Assembly: GCA_022822065.1 (NCBI GenBank)
Contig: JAJECI010000007.1
Coordinates: 1-64,000, forward strand
DNA length: 64,000 nt
Direction of reading: 5' to 3'
DNA from: Candidatus Dadabacteria bacterium
GTDB taxonomy: Bacteria; Desulfobacterota_D; UBA1144; Nemesobacterales; Nemesobacteraceae
Part shown: positions 8,024 to 18,013 of the stretch, piece by piece
Layout of the letters: every line of letters starts with the position of its first letter
Numbering within the stretch: position 1 is the stretch's first letter
The notes under the pieces: model-generated
What the model was told of the DNA's origin: nothing
What the model saw: the letters and a program-made list of their open reading frames with translations, nothing else
Database searches by the model: none
Made by a program: the position numbers and the translations under genes

Positions 8024-9025
8024 TCACTGTTTTTTCTTTTTTAAAAGCCTGTTCACGGCTTTCACGTGATCCCCGTATGTGCTTGAGAAAACATGGACCC
8101 CGTCCCCGTTTGCAACGAAATAAAGATAGTCAACATCCGCCGGTTCAAGCGCCGTGCGGATTGAATCAAGACCTGGAGCCGCTATCGGACCCGGAGGAAG
8201 TCCTGAAACCACGTAGGTATTATAGGGGGAGGGAAATCTCAGGTCTTTTTTTTTGATATCGCCGTCGAACTTCTCACCAAGGGCGTAAATCACCGTCGGA
8301 TCGAATTCAAGTTTCATACCTTTTCGAAGCCGGTTGCGTATTACGGCGGAAACAAGGGGTCTCTCCAGCGCAAAAGCCGTTTCTTTCTCTATCAGCGAAG
8401 CGATCGTCACGATCTCCCTGATATCGGGTTGCGTATTTGTGATGCCAAGCGTCCCGCAAGCTTCCCAGAACCTGTTGAGCATCTTTTCAATTACCCTCTC
8501 CGCGGAGCAACCGCGTGCGAAGAAATAAGTGTCGGGAAAAAGGAATCCCTCGAGACTCGAAACGTCTGTGCCAAGTTTTTTCGTGGAATACTCACTGCTT
8601 TGCGCAAGGGTGAGAAACTCCTCCCGGGAAACTATCTGCGAAGCCTCGAGAATCCCGGCCATCTGCATAAGAGTAATCCCTTCGGGAAAAGTGACCTTCC
8701 TTAAAGACACTTCGCCGCGACGCAGTTTTCTGTGAACAGTATAAGGCGCCTCACCGACCGAAAACGCATATTCGCCATGCTTAAGCTTCCGCTGGGTTCC
8801 GCTTAGAAAAGCCGAAAAAAGAAGAATTTCCGCTTTTCTTATCACTCCCTCTCCCTCAAGCTTCTCGGCTATAGCGGACAGGCCAAGGCCCTGCGGTATC
8901 TCGACAATTTTCGTCTCAGTTGAAAAACCGTCTAGGAAGTAAAACCAGGCAGACAAGGCCAGCAGAACGAAAACAAAAACCGCAAGCCCCTTTGAGAACC
9001 AGGTAAATCCACAAGTCTCTCTCAT
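8024..9025 (-). CDS. mltG: Endolytic murein transglycosylase MltG
   Basis: MltG cleaves nascent peptidoglycan glycan strands at the inner membrane and sets their length. One N-terminal membrane anchor (about residues 12-32) is followed by a LysM-like part and the YceG catalytic domain. Family motifs are clear: ASLIEKET with the catalytic glutamate, LEFDPTVIYALG, SPYNTYVVSGLPPGPI and DYLYFVANGDGVHVFS. The length of 333 residues is normal. Its ATG overlaps the proB stop in an ATGA, so the two genes are translationally coupled. Confidence 0.95.
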   Translation of the reverse strand: MRETCGFTWFSKGLAVFVFVLLALSAWFYFLDGFSTETKIVEIPQGLGLSAIAEKLEGEGVIRKAEILLFSAFLSGTQRKLKHGEYAFSVGEAPYTVHRKLRRGEVSLRKVTFPEGITLMQMAGILEASQIVSREEFLTLAQSSEYSTKKLGTDVSSLEGFLFPDTYFFARGCSAERVIEKMLNRFWEACGTLGITNTQPDIREIVTIASLIEKETAFALERPLVSAVIRNRLRKGMKLEFDPTVIYALGEKFDGDIKKKDLRFPSPYNTYVVSGLPPGPIAAPGLDSIRTALEPADVDYLYFVANGDGVHVFSSTYGDHVKAVNRLLKKKKQ

Positions 9026-10161
9026 CTGGAAAGTATCACCATCTCGTTTCGATGGATTATCTCGTCGCTATACCTGTACCCGAGCACGTTCTCTATCTCG
9101 GATGATTTCTTTCCGAGAATCTTTCTCACCTCTGAAGAACTGTAGGAACAAAGCCCCCTTGATATCTCAACCTCGGAAGAATTAAAGCAGCTCACAAGCT
9201 CTCCTATCTCGAATTCCCCCTCGACTTCCTTTATTCCCGAAGGAAGGAGACTTCTGCCTTTTTTACTAATAGCCTCGGCCGCACCCTCGTCCAGTATAAG
9301 TTTTCCCTGAGGCTTAAGCGTATAGGCAATCCAGTGTTTTTTCCCTGTGAGCCTTTCCCTTGTCGGAAGTATCACGGTTCCGTACTCGTGGCCGTTAAAG
9401 ATGTTCAGAAGAGAGTCTTTTCTTTTCCCGTTCGCAATTATAGTGGGCACCCCGAAGGCGGCGGCGGATCTTGCCGCCTGGACCTTGGTTCTCATTCCCC
9501 CGGAAGTGGTCTTGCCGAAGGTGTCTCCCGCAAAGGACTCTATCCTGGAATCTATCTCCGTGATTGTGGAAAGCAGTTTGGCGTTTTCGTCTTTCGCCGG
9601 ATCCTTGTCGAAGAAACCCTCCACATTGCTTAGCAGTACAAGAAGATCCGCCTCCGTAAGAGAAATCACAAGCGCCGCAAGATTGTCGTTATCCCCGAAC
9701 ATGATTTCCTCGAAAGCAACCGTGTCGTTTTCGTTTATTACGGGAATTATCTCCATCTCAAGCAGCCGCCTTATGGTCTTCCTCGAGTTAAGGAACCTTT
9801 TCCTGTCTGAGAACCCGTCACGGGTAAGGAGAATCTGCGCGACGTTAAGGCCGAACTCGGAGAAAGCCTCCTCGTAACTCCTGATAAGCTCGGTCTGACC
9901 GCAGGCGGAGATCGCCTGTTTCATGTCTATCTCCTTGGGCTTGCTCGAAAGACCCAGTTTCTTCATCCCCGAGGCTATGGCTCCCGAAGAAACTATGATC
10001 GTCCTCACTCCCCTCTGCTTAAGGCTAGAGACCTGCGCCGCTATTTCCTTAAAGACGGATTCGTCAAGAGACCCGTCGTCGTGGGTAAGCACGCTGCTTC
10101 CTATCTTGACGACGGCGGTCTTCACCTTTTCGATGAGATTTCTTCTTTCCTGCTCGCTCAT
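9022..10161 (-). CDS. proB: Glutamate 5-kinase
   Basis: ProB phosphorylates glutamate in the first step of proline synthesis. The amino-acid kinase domain spans about residues 10-265 (VVKIGSSVLT, IVSSGAIASGM, VINENDTVAFEE, FGDNDNLAALV, GGMRTKVQAA). A PUA domain fills the C-terminus (about 285-365), as in the two-domain form of the enzyme. The length of 379 residues is normal. The gene overlaps mltG by four bases. proA is not in the window. Confidence 0.95.
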   Translation of the reverse strand: MSEQERRNLIEKVKTAVVKIGSSVLTHDDGSLDESVFKEIAAQVSSLKQRGVRTIIVSSGAIASGMKKLGLSSKPKEIDMKQAISACGQTELIRSYEEAFSEFGLNVAQILLTRDGFSDRKRFLNSRKTIRRLLEMEIIPVINENDTVAFEEIMFGDNDNLAALVISLTEADLLVLLSNVEGFFDKDPAKDENAKLLSTITEIDSRIESFAGDTFGKTTSGGMRTKVQAARSAAAFGVPTIIANGKRKDSLLNIFNGHEYGTVILPTRERLTGKKHWIAYTLKPQGKLILDEGAAEAISKKGRSLLPSGIKEVEGEFEIGELVSCFNSSEVEISRGLCSYSSSEVRKILGKKSSEIENVLGYRYSDEIIHRNEMVILSR

Positions 10162-10201
10162 GGCGGTCTGTATTCTACCTAAATACGAAATTCCATCCTA
10201 T

Positions 10202-10230
10202 TTGACAACAAAGAAGGCTCTTGATACGCT
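10202..10230 (+). promoter_or_regulatory. Promoter for tRNA-Gly
   Basis: A perfect TTGACA (10202-10207) with a 17-base spacer to a weak TACGCT (10225-10230) sits just ahead of the tRNA at 10248. It is divergent from proB. Confidence 0.45.
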
Positions 10231-10247
10231 TTCAGTTCGCTTTCATT

Positions 10248-10324
10248 GCGGGAATAGCTCAGTTGGCTAGAGCGTCTCCTTGCCAAGGAGAAGGTCGCGG
10301 GTTCGAATCCCGTTTCCCGCTCCA
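10248..10324 (+). tRNA. tRNA-Gly (GCC)
   Basis: A complete cloverleaf: acceptor GCGGGAA/TTCCCGC, D arm GCTCAGTTGGCTAGAGC, anticodon loop TTGCCAA giving GCC, and T arm with GTTCGAATC. The 3' CCA is encoded at 10322-10324. Confidence 0.95.
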
Positions 10325-10338
10325 CCCCCCTGTTCCGC

Positions 10339-11076
10339 TCATATCCCGGTTTCTTCAAAGAACTCTCCGATTTTCTCCCGAATTACTATGTCCGCCTCGT
10401 CATCGAAGGGAGTCTCCATCAAATTTATGATCACAAGCGCGGCCCCTTTTGAGAGAGCCAGGCGGGGAAGCCCGCTTGCCGGGGCGACAAGAAGTGAAGA
10501 GCCCATAACGATGAGAACCTCGGAGTCTGATACGAGATCAATCGATCTCTCCCACGGTTCTTCGGGAAGAGCCTCTCCGAAAAAAACCGCGTCGGGTTTC
10601 AGAATACCCCCGCACTCCGGGCAGAGCGGAGGATTCTCCCCCTCAAAAACCCTGCTCATCACATCTTCCATCGGATAATACTCCCGGCACTGGAGGCAAA
10701 CAACGCGCCTTACGGAACCGTGGAGCTCAAACACGTTCTCAGAACCCGCCTTCGTGTGCAGGCCATCCACATTCTGCGTTATAACGCCCTTGAGCCAGCC
10801 CCTTTTCTCAAGACGCGCAAGCCCGTAATGACCCGCGTTGGGCCGGGCAGCCGCCCTCACCGGATAAGATTCCATGGCGTAGGAGTAGTAATTTTCGGGA
10901 TTTCTCAAAAACCCGGAGAGCGAGACCACCGACTGGTCCATTTTTTCCCACATGCCTGTCCCGGGGGAACGGTAGTCGGGTATTCCGGATTCAGTGCTTA
11001 TTCCAGCTCCCGTGAAGGCAACCGCACTGTTGGTTTTCTCAAGCAGTTCTAAAAAGAGCCTTACTTCTCTTTCCAT
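10339..11076 (-). CDS. cobB: Sir2-family NAD-dependent protein deacylase (sirtuin)
   Basis: Sirtuins remove acyl groups from lysines using NAD. The 245-residue protein has [16 protein letters not shown] (NAD binding, from residue 23), QNVDGLH (101-107) and the catalytic His119 in FELHGS. Four zinc cysteines are at 127, 130, 152 and 155, and GSSLLVAPA lies near the C-terminus. The length suits the small bacterial CobB class. Which acyl group it prefers cannot be read from the sequence. It begins a leftward block with the GST, thioesterase and gyrA genes upstream. Confidence 0.93.
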   Translation of the reverse strand: MEREVRLFLELLEKTNSAVAFTGAGISTESGIPDYRSPGTGMWEKMDQSVVSLSGFLRNPENYYSYAMESYPVRAAARPNAGHYGLARLEKRGWLKGVITQNVDGLHTKAGSENVFELHGSVRRVVCLQCREYYPMEDVMSRVFEGENPPLCPECGGILKPDAVFFGEALPEEPWERSIDLVSDSEVLIVMGSSLLVAPASGLPRLALSKGAALVIINLMETPFDDEADIVIREKIGEFFEETGI

Positions 11077-11091
11077 AAAATAGGCCCGGCG

Positions 11092-11697
11092 CTAACCGGT
11101 AAAAGCAATGAAGTTCGAAGTTCCCTCTACGCTCGCGCACCATCTTCTGACCGATGGATAAATCTCGAGGTCAAATCCCGCTTCGCCGCAAAGCATCGTG
11201 TAGGGGTAGCACGCGATGTCGGCTATGGAGTAGTGCCCGCAGAGAAACTCGGTTCGGGAGAGATGGTCTTCAAGGATCGCAAGCGCGACATTCCCTTGTA
11301 CGTGAAGTTTCTCGAGCGTCCCCGGCGGTACCTGATCGGGGGGCAGGAACTTCACAAAATACCTCGCAAGCGCCAAGTTAGGATCTATAGTCGTCTTCCC
11401 GAAAAAAGTCCACTGCGCAATCAGACCGTAGGTTTCCGGATCATCCGACAGGTAAGGATTCGGAGAGAATTTGTTCGCCAGGTAGAAAAGTATCGCGTTT
11501 GATTCCCACATAACGAAATCCCCGTCCGCAAGAACCGGGATCTTGCAGTTGGGATTAAGCGCGGAGAATTCCTCCTTTTTATTTTCCCCTGCGAATATAT
11601 CAACCGTCACCCCCTCGTATTCGACTGAGAGCTGGTGCAGGAGAAGCTTCGCCTTGTAGGCGTTTCCGGAAAGCGGATGTTCATAAAGTTTTATCAT
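11092..11697 (-). CDS. Glutathione S-transferase family protein
   Basis: A 201-residue protein with an N-terminal thioredoxin-like domain (about 1-78) and an all-alpha C-terminal domain. It shows the family pattern NCKIPVLADGDFVMWESNAI, where the cis-proline after Ile and the Glu-Ser pair bind glutathione. The start codon is one base from the stop of the upstream thioesterase gene, so the two are co-transcribed. The substrate is unknown, and glutathione use by this organism is only implied, here and by the monothiol glutaredoxin at 55.7 kb. Confidence 0.85.
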   Translation of the reverse strand: MIKLYEHPLSGNAYKAKLLLHQLSVEYEGVTVDIFAGENKKEEFSALNPNCKIPVLADGDFVMWESNAILFYLANKFSPNPYLSDDPETYGLIAQWTFFGKTTIDPNLALARYFVKFLPPDQVPPGTLEKLHVQGNVALAILEDHLSRTEFLCGHYSIADIACYPYTMLCGEAGFDLEIYPSVRRWCASVEGTSNFIAFTG

Positions 11698-11698
11698 T

Positions 11699-12193
11699 CT
11701 AATCCCTCACGTATTGTAAAAATTCTTCGCTCAGGTGCTCGAGGCCGAATATCTCACGCAGAACTTCCTTTCGGGGAGAGACGTAGGTCACTGTGGCACT
11801 TGCCAGTTCGGTTCCGTCCTCATCCCTTATGACCGAATCGACCTCGATCCACCTTCCCCTGATTTCCTTTATCTTCGCTCTCACGTCCAGAGTCCGGCCG
11901 CTTGGAACCTTCTTCATATAAACCATGTCTATTCTCGCCGTAAGGGCAATCTTACGGGTTTCATTGAACATTGCCCAGAAAGAAACCTCGTCGACAAGGG
12001 CGCACTGCACTCCCCCGTGCACTATCCCCGGCCAGCCGCAGAAATGCTCCTCGGCAGAGACGGTAGTGAATACCTCGCCGGTTTCCTGATCATGAAAAAA
12101 CTTAAGGCGGAGGCCGTGCTCGTTGTGCGGAGCGCAGGCAAAGCAGTTATAACCCGGAAAACCGGAGAACACGTTTTCAATTTCCTTTATCAT
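11699..12193 (-). CDS. PaaI-family hotdog-fold thioesterase
   Basis: A 164-residue single hotdog domain. The segment GIVHGGVQCALVDEVSFWA carries the HGG and Asp/Glu helix typical of acyl-CoA thioesterases of the PaaI group. The N-terminus has the FSGFPGYNCFACAPHNEHGL pattern, with two cysteines, seen in a subgroup annotated as putative thioesterases. The natural substrate is not known. It sits directly between gyrA (0-base gap) and the GST gene, suggesting one transcript. Confidence 0.85.
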   Translation of the reverse strand: MIKEIENVFSGFPGYNCFACAPHNEHGLRLKFFHDQETGEVFTTVSAEEHFCGWPGIVHGGVQCALVDEVSFWAMFNETRKIALTARIDMVYMKKVPSGRTLDVRAKIKEIRGRWIEVDSVIRDEDGTELASATVTYVSPRKEVLREIFGLEHLSEEFLQYVRD

Positions 12194-14626
12194 CTAGTCC
12201 CCTTCTGCGACTTTCGCGACCGCAGCCACAAGCTCTTCAGGCTCAAGGTTTATGACTTTTACCCCCTGGGTGCTGCGCCCCGTGTTGCGTATCTCGGAGA
12301 CGTTTGTTCTTATCAGCTTCCCCGCCTGATCACTTATAATCATAATTTCCGTTTCGTCATCCACCTGAAACGCTCCGACCACCCTTCCGTTTTTCTCGGT
12401 TATGTTGACGGTCTTTACCCCGAGCCCTCCTCTCCTCGTAAGCCTGTACTCAGATACGCTGGTGCGTTTTCCGTAACCCATCTCTGTAACCGTGAGTATC
12501 TGCGCGTTCTGGTTCTTTATGACCTCAAGGCTCACCACCTCGTCCCCTTTCCTGAGATTTATGCCCTTAACGCCGATTGACACCCTGCCCATGTTCCTTA
12601 CGTCAGTGCCCTTGAACCTGATCGCCTGGCCGTTCCTTGAAGTAAGAAGCACCTCGTCCTCCTCAGACGCGAGCTCCGCCCCCACAAGCTCATCTCCCTT
12701 GAGTATGTTAAGGGCGATTATTCCCCCCACACGGGGATTAGAATACGCCCCTAGCTTCGTTTTCTTGACGATTCCATTCCGAGTCGCCATAACTATGGAG
12801 ACATCTTCTGAAAAGTCCTTGACGGGCAGCACGGCCGCCACCTTCTCCCCCTTGTCTAGGTTAAGCAGGTTAACCATCGCCCTTCCACGCGCCGCTGGAG
12901 AGGCTTCGGGAATCCCGTAGACTTTGAGCCAGTAGCATCTCCCGAAGTTTGAGAAAAACAGAATGCTGGTGTGTCTTGACGCGGTGAACAGGTCGTTAAC
13001 GAAATCGGCATCCTTGGTACCCATTCCGGTTCTTCCCCGCCCGCCCCTTCTCTGGTTTCGATAAACGCTGAGCGGTATGCTCTTTATGTAACCCCCGTAG
13101 GTCGTTGTAACCACCATCTCCTCGTCGGTTATGAGATCCTCGATGGACATCTCTCCCACATCCTCGACAATCTCGGTTCTCCTTGTGTCCCCGAATTTCT
13201 CCCTGAGCTCGGTGAGTTCCTCCACCGCGAGATCGAGTATGAGCTTTTCGCTTCCCAGTATTTCCTTGAGTTTCGCCACGGTCGCGATGAGTTCGCGTCT
13301 TTCCTCGAGGATCTTGTCCCTCTCAAGCGCCGTAAGCCTCTGAAGGCGCATCTCCAAAATGGCCTGGGCCTGGCGCTCAGAAAGCGCAAACGTCCGCACA
13401 AGACCGGCTTTCGCGGCCGCGGGACTCTCAGAGCCTTTTATGAGCTCAACGATTTCGTCGAGGTTATCAAGAGCGATCTTGAACCCCTCGAGAATGTGAA
13501 GGCGCTCCTCCGCCTTGCGAAGCTCGTACTGGGTTCTGCGGGTAATAACTTCCTTTCTGTGTTCTATGAAGTGGGCAAGCAGCTCCTTTAGGCTAAGGAC
13601 CTTCGGCTGGTTTCTCACAAGCGCGAGCATTATGATGCCAAAAGAGGTGTACATCTGCGTATGCTTGTAAAGCTGGTTGAGAACCACTTGGGCGTGTTCT
13701 CCGCTTTTCACGTCAATAACGAGCCTTATTCCTTCCCTGTCGGATTCATCCCTTATGTCGGAGATGCCCTTTATCTTCTCCTCTCTTACGAGTTCGGCGA
13801 TTTTCTGGGCCAGTCGCGCCTTGTTAACCTGGTAGGGAAGCTCGGTGACGATTATCACTTCCCTGTCCCCTTTTTTCTGCTTCTCTATAAGTACCCTAGC
13901 CCTCATCCTTACTATTCCGCGGCCGGTGGCGTAGGCGGTGCGGATGTCATCGCGACCACTTACAAAACCCCCAGTGGGAAAATCCGGTCCCGGCATGATC
14001 TCAAGCAGCCTGTCCACAGTAATTTGGGGGTCGCGTATCTGGGCCACCACGGCGTCGAGAAGCTCCCCGAGGTTATGAGGAGGAATATTGGTCGCCATGC
14101 CCACCGCGATTCCCGAAGAACCGTTTAAAAGAAGGTTGGGGACCTTGGTCGGCAGGACGCTCGGCTCAAGTTCTCCCCCGTCGTAATTCGGATAGAACTC
14201 AACTGTTTCTTTGTCGAGGTCCTCAAGCATCTCAGAAGAGATTCTTGAGAGCCTGACTTCCGTGTAACGCATGGCCGCCGGGCTGTCCCCGTCAACGGAA
14301 CCGAAGTTGCCCTGCCCGTCAACAAGCGGAATCCTCATTGAAAAATCCTGAGCCATCCGGACAAGAGAGTCGTAGATCGCCGAGTCTCCGTGAGGATGAT
14401 ATTTACCCATGACGTCCCCCACTACCCTCGCGGATTTCTTGTAGGGGCGGTTCCAAACGTTTCCAACCTCGCTCATCCCGTAGAGGATTCTTCTATGAAC
14501 AGGTTTGAGTCCGTCGCGCACGTCGGGAAGAGCCCTTCCGACTATCACGCTCATTGAGTAGCTGAGATAGGACTCCTTCATCTCATCTTCAATGTTTACA
14601 GTCTGCACTCTGGATGAAGTGTCCAT
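12194..14626 (-). CDS. gyrA: DNA gyrase subunit A
   Basis: GyrA is the DNA-cleaving subunit of gyrase. In this 810-residue protein the active-site tyrosine is Tyr121 in AAMRYTE. The quinolone-determining region reads HGDSAIYD, with Ser82 and Asp86 as in sensitive enzymes. The C-terminal wheel domain contains the GyrA box (QRRGGRG), which separates gyrase from topoisomerase IV. No gyrB or other replication gene is nearby; instead gyrA leads a leftward unit with thioesterase and GST genes. The start ATG is at 14624-14626. Confidence 0.97.
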   Translation of the reverse strand: MDTSSRVQTVNIEDEMKESYLSYSMSVIVGRALPDVRDGLKPVHRRILYGMSEVGNVWNRPYKKSARVVGDVMGKYHPHGDSAIYDSLVRMAQDFSMRIPLVDGQGNFGSVDGDSPAAMRYTEVRLSRISSEMLEDLDKETVEFYPNYDGGELEPSVLPTKVPNLLLNGSSGIAVGMATNIPPHNLGELLDAVVAQIRDPQITVDRLLEIMPGPDFPTGGFVSGRDDIRTAYATGRGIVRMRARVLIEKQKKGDREVIIVTELPYQVNKARLAQKIAELVREEKIKGISDIRDESDREGIRLVIDVKSGEHAQVVLNQLYKHTQMYTSFGIIMLALVRNQPKVLSLKELLAHFIEHRKEVITRRTQYELRKAEERLHILEGFKIALDNLDEIVELIKGSESPAAAKAGLVRTFALSERQAQAILEMRLQRLTALERDKILEERRELIATVAKLKEILGSEKLILDLAVEELTELREKFGDTRRTEIVEDVGEMSIEDLITDEEMVVTTTYGGYIKSIPLSVYRNQRRGGRGRTGMGTKDADFVNDLFTASRHTSILFFSNFGRCYWLKVYGIPEASPAARGRAMVNLLNLDKGEKVAAVLPVKDFSEDVSIVMATRNGIVKKTKLGAYSNPRVGGIIALNILKGDELVGAELASEEDEVLLTSRNGQAIRFKGTDVRNMGRVSIGVKGINLRKGDEVVSLEVIKNQNAQILTVTEMGYGKRTSVSEYRLTRRGGLGVKTVNITEKNGRVVGAFQVDDETEIMIISDQAGKLIRTNVSEIRNTGRSTQGVKVINLEPEELVAAVAKVAEGD

Positions 14627-14774
14627 TCCTGAAAAAACCCTCCGGAGGAAAGAAAAAGAATGCTTGCGGAATAAACCGGTTGGATAAATATTTTACATGA
14701 ATAAATCCCCCTCTTCCAGAGCTAGACGCAGACTTTATCGGTAAATTATTCGGGCTCTTAAGCGCACAGCGAAA

Positions 14775-14795
14775 AAGCCGGCAGACTGCCGGCTT
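14775..14795 (-). terminator. Hairpin with T-run, minus-strand orientation
   Basis: A 9-base perfect stem (AAGCCGGCA/TGCCGGCTT) with a 3-base loop is followed on the minus strand by five T bases. It sits upstream of gyrA and between divergent genes. It could therefore stop antisense transcription or act as an attenuator in the gyrA leader. Confidence 0.45.
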
Positions 14796-14814
14796 CAACA
14801 AATGGAATCCGTGC

Positions 14815-14820
14815 TATAAT
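14815..14820 (+). promoter_or_regulatory. -10 element for the lipoprotein gene
   Basis: A perfect TATAAT lies 30 bases ahead of the lipoprotein ATG at 14851. No good -35 hexamer is visible, because the hairpin at 14775-14795 occupies that region. Confidence 0.4.
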
Positions 14821-14850
14821 TTAGAAAAAAAGACTTGGGGTTAATCAAAA

Positions 14851-15675
14851 ATGCATAGATACTGCAAGCTGATGGTCATATCGGTTGTTTTGCTTGCCGC
14901 CTGCTCTGACCAGACCTCGAACCGGATCACCGAATGCGAAGGTTCGATAGCACTGTGCACGTTTCAGGAAATAATACCAAGCATACTGCGCAGTCAGCCG
15001 TCCACCCCGCTGGACACTCAGCCATTTAGCATCGACTTTATAGAGGAAAGATACGGAGTTGAGGAAATGAATTGCTCCCACCCGCTTCTAAGCGATAATT
15101 CCGAATTCGTCAGGATAGCGGAGCTTTCCCCGGAGCGGGACATAAAGATATGGTATTCCCGCGAAGAACTTGAAGAATATGACACCGAAACCGCCTGGGA
15201 ATGCGCTAACGGCGAGAGCTTTACCGAATACGAGAAGGGAACCCCGAGATCAACATCCGAGTTCCTTATTATAGATGCCACCGTACAATATGGAATAGTT
15301 GAGGGGACGGTAACGGACCCCGAGATGCTTAAGCAGCTGGAAGCCTTGTGGAGAAACTGCGAAGTCGGAACCGAACCACCTAACTTTACGGGCGTTTTTA
15401 AAAGTTCTATAGGAGATCTTCCCCCGGAAGCCTTAACGTTCTGCGTGACGCTCGACATACTGCCCGGAGCGGAGCAGTGTTTTCGCAGGACCACTTCCAT
15501 AGAAAGACGACGGGAGGACGGTACGCTTTACTATGAAGCGCTTCAGCCGGAATCCATTGAATATTCAAGCCATAACGGAGAAATTGGCCCTATAGAACAA
15601 ATGGTCTCCGAGGCCGATTATTGTCGTATCAAGGGGAACTCGGATAGCCAGGCGCGGAGGATAAAAATATTCTGA
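14851..15675 (+). CDS. Cysteine-rich lipoprotein of unknown function
   Basis: A 274-residue protein with a short signal peptide and lipobox LLAAC, so it should be lipid-anchored after processing at Cys18. Eight further cysteines follow, an even number suited to four disulfides in the periplasm. The sequence is acidic and otherwise unlike families I recognise. It stands alone between divergent gyrA and the rsmD run, with its own TATAAT. Confidence 0.7.
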   Translation: MHRYCKLMVISVVLLAACSDQTSNRITECEGSIALCTFQEIIPSILRSQPSTPLDTQPFSIDFIEERYGVEEMNCSHPLLSDNSEFVRIAELSPERDIKIWYSREELEEYDTETAWECANGESFTEYEKGTPRSTSEFLIIDATVQYGIVEGTVTDPEMLKQLEALWRNCEVGTEPPNFTGVFKSSIGDLPPEALTFCVTLDILPGAEQCFRRTTSIERRREDGTLYYEALQPESIEYSSHNGEIGPIEQMVSEADYCRIKGNSDSQARRIKIF

Positions 15676-15760
15676 TATCTTTGCTGGGGTTAAAACATTG
15701 CAAATCTGATTACAAATGCGGAGCAGATCCGGCTTCGCCGGGAAAACCGGCCTAATCAAC

Positions 15761-16309
15761 ATGCGCGTACTTACAGGACAATCCAAGGGAAGAATACTGA
15801 AGGTTCCGCGGGGAAAACCGCTTAGACCCACCGCGGCCAAAATAAAAAAATCCATCTTTGACATACTGGGTCCCGAAGTGCCGGAAACAAGGGTGCTTGA
15901 CCTGTTCTCGGGCTCGGGAAATCTGGGAATCGAAGCTTTAAGCCTGGGCGCCTCATCCTGCGTGTTTGTTGAGAAAAATCCCGCCGCGGCGGGGACAATC
16001 GCCCAGAACCTGCGTTCCTGCGGGTACACTGAACAATCAAGGATACTCAATTTTGATTTCAGAAAAGCATTGAGTATGTTAAGTGCGGAAAATTTTGGGT
16101 TTGATCTTGTTTTCATCGATCCCCCATATAAGTTTTATGAAAAAACCGAGCCGCACTCGCTTGCCCGCGAGATACGGAGCGTCGTCTTGGAGAAGGGAGT
16201 TATGGTCATTGAACATCCGTCCAGAAGCGTTATGAAGTCCGAGGGATTCGACGTGAGGACCAGAAAATACGGAGGCACCTCCGTAAGTTTTCTAAGGAGG
16301 CTTGATTGA
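15761..16309 (+). CDS. rsmD: 16S rRNA (guanine966-N2)-methyltransferase RsmD
   Basis: RsmD methylates G966 of 16S rRNA using S-adenosylmethionine. The protein shows RPTAAKIKKSIFDIL at the start of the fold, VLDLFSGSGNLGIEALS (SAM binding) and the catalytic FIDPPYKFYE. I place the start at ATG 15761 (about 182 residues, beginning MRVLTGQSKGR as family members do) rather than 15716. Its stop overlaps the coaD start by three bases, and the rsmD-coaD order is common in bacteria. Confidence 0.92.
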   Translation: MRVLTGQSKGRILKVPRGKPLRPTAAKIKKSIFDILGPEVPETRVLDLFSGSGNLGIEALSLGASSCVFVEKNPAAAGTIAQNLRSCGYTEQSRILNFDFRKALSMLSAENFGFDLVFIDPPYKFYEKTEPHSLAREIRSVVLEKGVMVIEHPSRSVMKSEGFDVRTRKYGGTSVSFLRRLD

Positions 16310-16812
16310 ACGGCAAGACGGTAATCTATCCGGGTTCCTTTGACCCTTTCACAAACGGGCACCTTAACATAATCGCCCGGGCGGCGGGAATCTTCGAGAA
16401 GATCATAATCTCGGTAGGGCACAACACCTCCAAAAAAACAACGCTTTCCACAGAAGAGAGGGTTTCCCTCATTGCCGAGGTGACCAAGGACTTCCCCAAC
16501 GTCGAGGTTGAAAGCTTCGAAGGACTGCTGGTCGACTACATAAGAAAAAAGGAAACCAATACCATACTGCGCGGAATGAGATGCCATTCGGACTTCGAAT
16601 ACGAACTCCAGATGGCCACAGCGAACAAGCTTATGAACGAAGAGGTGGAAACGCTGTTTATGGTGACCGAAAGCCAGTTCTCCCACATAAGCTCATCCCT
16701 TATAAAGGAAATAATTTCCCTGGGAGGCTCCGCGAAGGGTTTCGTGCCGGCAGCGGTTGAGGAAAAACTGATCGAGAAACTCCGCCCGGCAAAAAAGCGG
16801 AGGAAGAAATAA
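16306..16812 (+). CDS. coaD: Phosphopantetheine adenylyltransferase
   Basis: CoaD makes dephospho-CoA from phosphopantetheine and ATP. The start is TTG at 16306, supported by AGGAGG five bases upstream and by the conserved N-terminus NGKTVIYPGSFDPFTNGH, which carries the nucleotidyltransferase TxGH motif. The ISSSLIKEI segment near the C-terminus matches the second ATP-binding motif. The length of 168 residues is normal. It overlaps rsmD and is followed two bases later by the aminotransferase gene. Confidence 0.95.
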   Translation: MNGKTVIYPGSFDPFTNGHLNIIARAAGIFEKIIISVGHNTSKKTTLSTEERVSLIAEVTKDFPNVEVESFEGLLVDYIRKKETNTILRGMRCHSDFEYELQMATANKLMNEEVETLFMVTESQFSHISSSLIKEIISLGGSAKGFVPAAVEEKLIEKLRPAKKRRKK

Positions 16813-16813
16813 A

Positions 16814-18007
16814 GTGAGGCTTTCAGAAAGGGTAAACAACCTTAAGCCCTCAGCGACTCTTACCATAACGGCAAAAGCCAAGTCGCTTCGCGCCCAGGGG
16901 GTCGACATCATAGGGTTCGGAGCGGGAGAGCCCGATTTTGACACTCCCGAAAACGTGAAAAAAGAGGGCGTAGCCGCGATTAAAAGCGGTTTTACGAAGT
17001 ACACAGCCGTGGGAGGAATCGATGAACTCAAAGACGCGATAGCTGCGTCCTTGAAAAAAGATCACGGCCTTGAGTACGCAAGAGACGAGATAATGGTTTC
17101 CTGCGGGGCAAAACACTCTATATACAACATCACCCAGGCACTTTTCGAACCCGGAGACGAGGTCATAATCCCCGCCCCTTACTGGGTCTCCTATCCCGAC
17201 CAGGTGGCACTGACGGGCGCAACCCCAGTGATTATAGACACAGACGAGCAAGGGCTTTTCAAGATTACCCCGGAGCAGCTTCAGGCAGAAATAAACGAAA
17301 GGACACGGGCCTTTATTCTTAATTATCCTTCGAACCCCACGGGAACCACGTATTCGCGCGGGGAACTTGAGGAGATAGTGGAAGTCGCACTGGACGCCGG
17401 CCTGATCATAATTTCAGATGAAATATACGAAAAAATAATCTACGCGGACACGGAACACGTATCCGTCTGCTCTCTCAGCGACAAGGCTAAGAAATCCACC
17501 ATACTCGTAAACGGAGTGTCCAAATCCTACTCGATGACCGGGTGGCGCATAGGATACGCCGCCGGAGACAAAAGAGTAATAAGCGCGATGGCGAAGCTAC
17601 AGGGCCAGTCAACCTCGAACCCTTCCTCAATTTCGCAGATGGCCGCCCTTGAGGCGCTCAGCGGACCGCAGGAACTGCTCGGCAAAAGGGCAATGGAATT
17701 TGAGAGAAGGAAAAACTTCATAGTAAAAAGGCTGAACGAAATCCCGGGATTCACGTGCTTTGACCCCAGGGGAGCCTTCTATGTGTTCCCGAGCATAAGT
17801 GGTTTCGTGGGTAAAACATACGGAGACAAGAAGATTGACGGATCGATCTCGTTTACAGAATTTCTGCTTGAAGAAGCAAAAGTTGCCGTCGTGCCGGGCA
17901 TAGCCTTCGGAAAGGAAAACTATCTCAGGATATCCTACGCGACATCCATGGAGAACATAGAAGAGGGCTTAAACAGAATCGAAGAGGCGGTAGGGAACCT
18001 GCTCTGA
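16814..18007 (+). CDS. Class I/II pyridoxal-phosphate aminotransferase, aspartate aminotransferase type
   Basis: It transfers amino groups between amino acids and keto acids, most likely with aspartate as substrate. The 397-residue protein has the fold-type I pattern: FGAGEPDFDTPENV, YPSNPTGTTYS, the aspartate in IISDEIYE and the pyridoxal lysine in SKSYSMTGWRIGYAAG. The conserved C-terminal arginine lies in YLRISYATS. The start is GTG two bases after coaD. Substrate preference is inferred from similarity to AspC/AAT-Ib enzymes. Confidence 0.9.
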   Translation: MRLSERVNNLKPSATLTITAKAKSLRAQGVDIIGFGAGEPDFDTPENVKKEGVAAIKSGFTKYTAVGGIDELKDAIAASLKKDHGLEYARDEIMVSCGAKHSIYNITQALFEPGDEVIIPAPYWVSYPDQVALTGATPVIIDTDEQGLFKITPEQLQAEINERTRAFILNYPSNPTGTTYSRGELEEIVEVALDAGLIIISDEIYEKIIYADTEHVSVCSLSDKAKKSTILVNGVSKSYSMTGWRIGYAAGDKRVISAMAKLQGQSTSNPSSISQMAALEALSGPQELLGKRAMEFERRKNFIVKRLNEIPGFTCFDPRGAFYVFPSISGFVGKTYGDKKIDGSISFTEFLLEEAKVAVVPGIAFGKENYLRISYATSMENIEEGLNRIEEAVGNLL

Positions 18008-18013
18008 TTCGAA

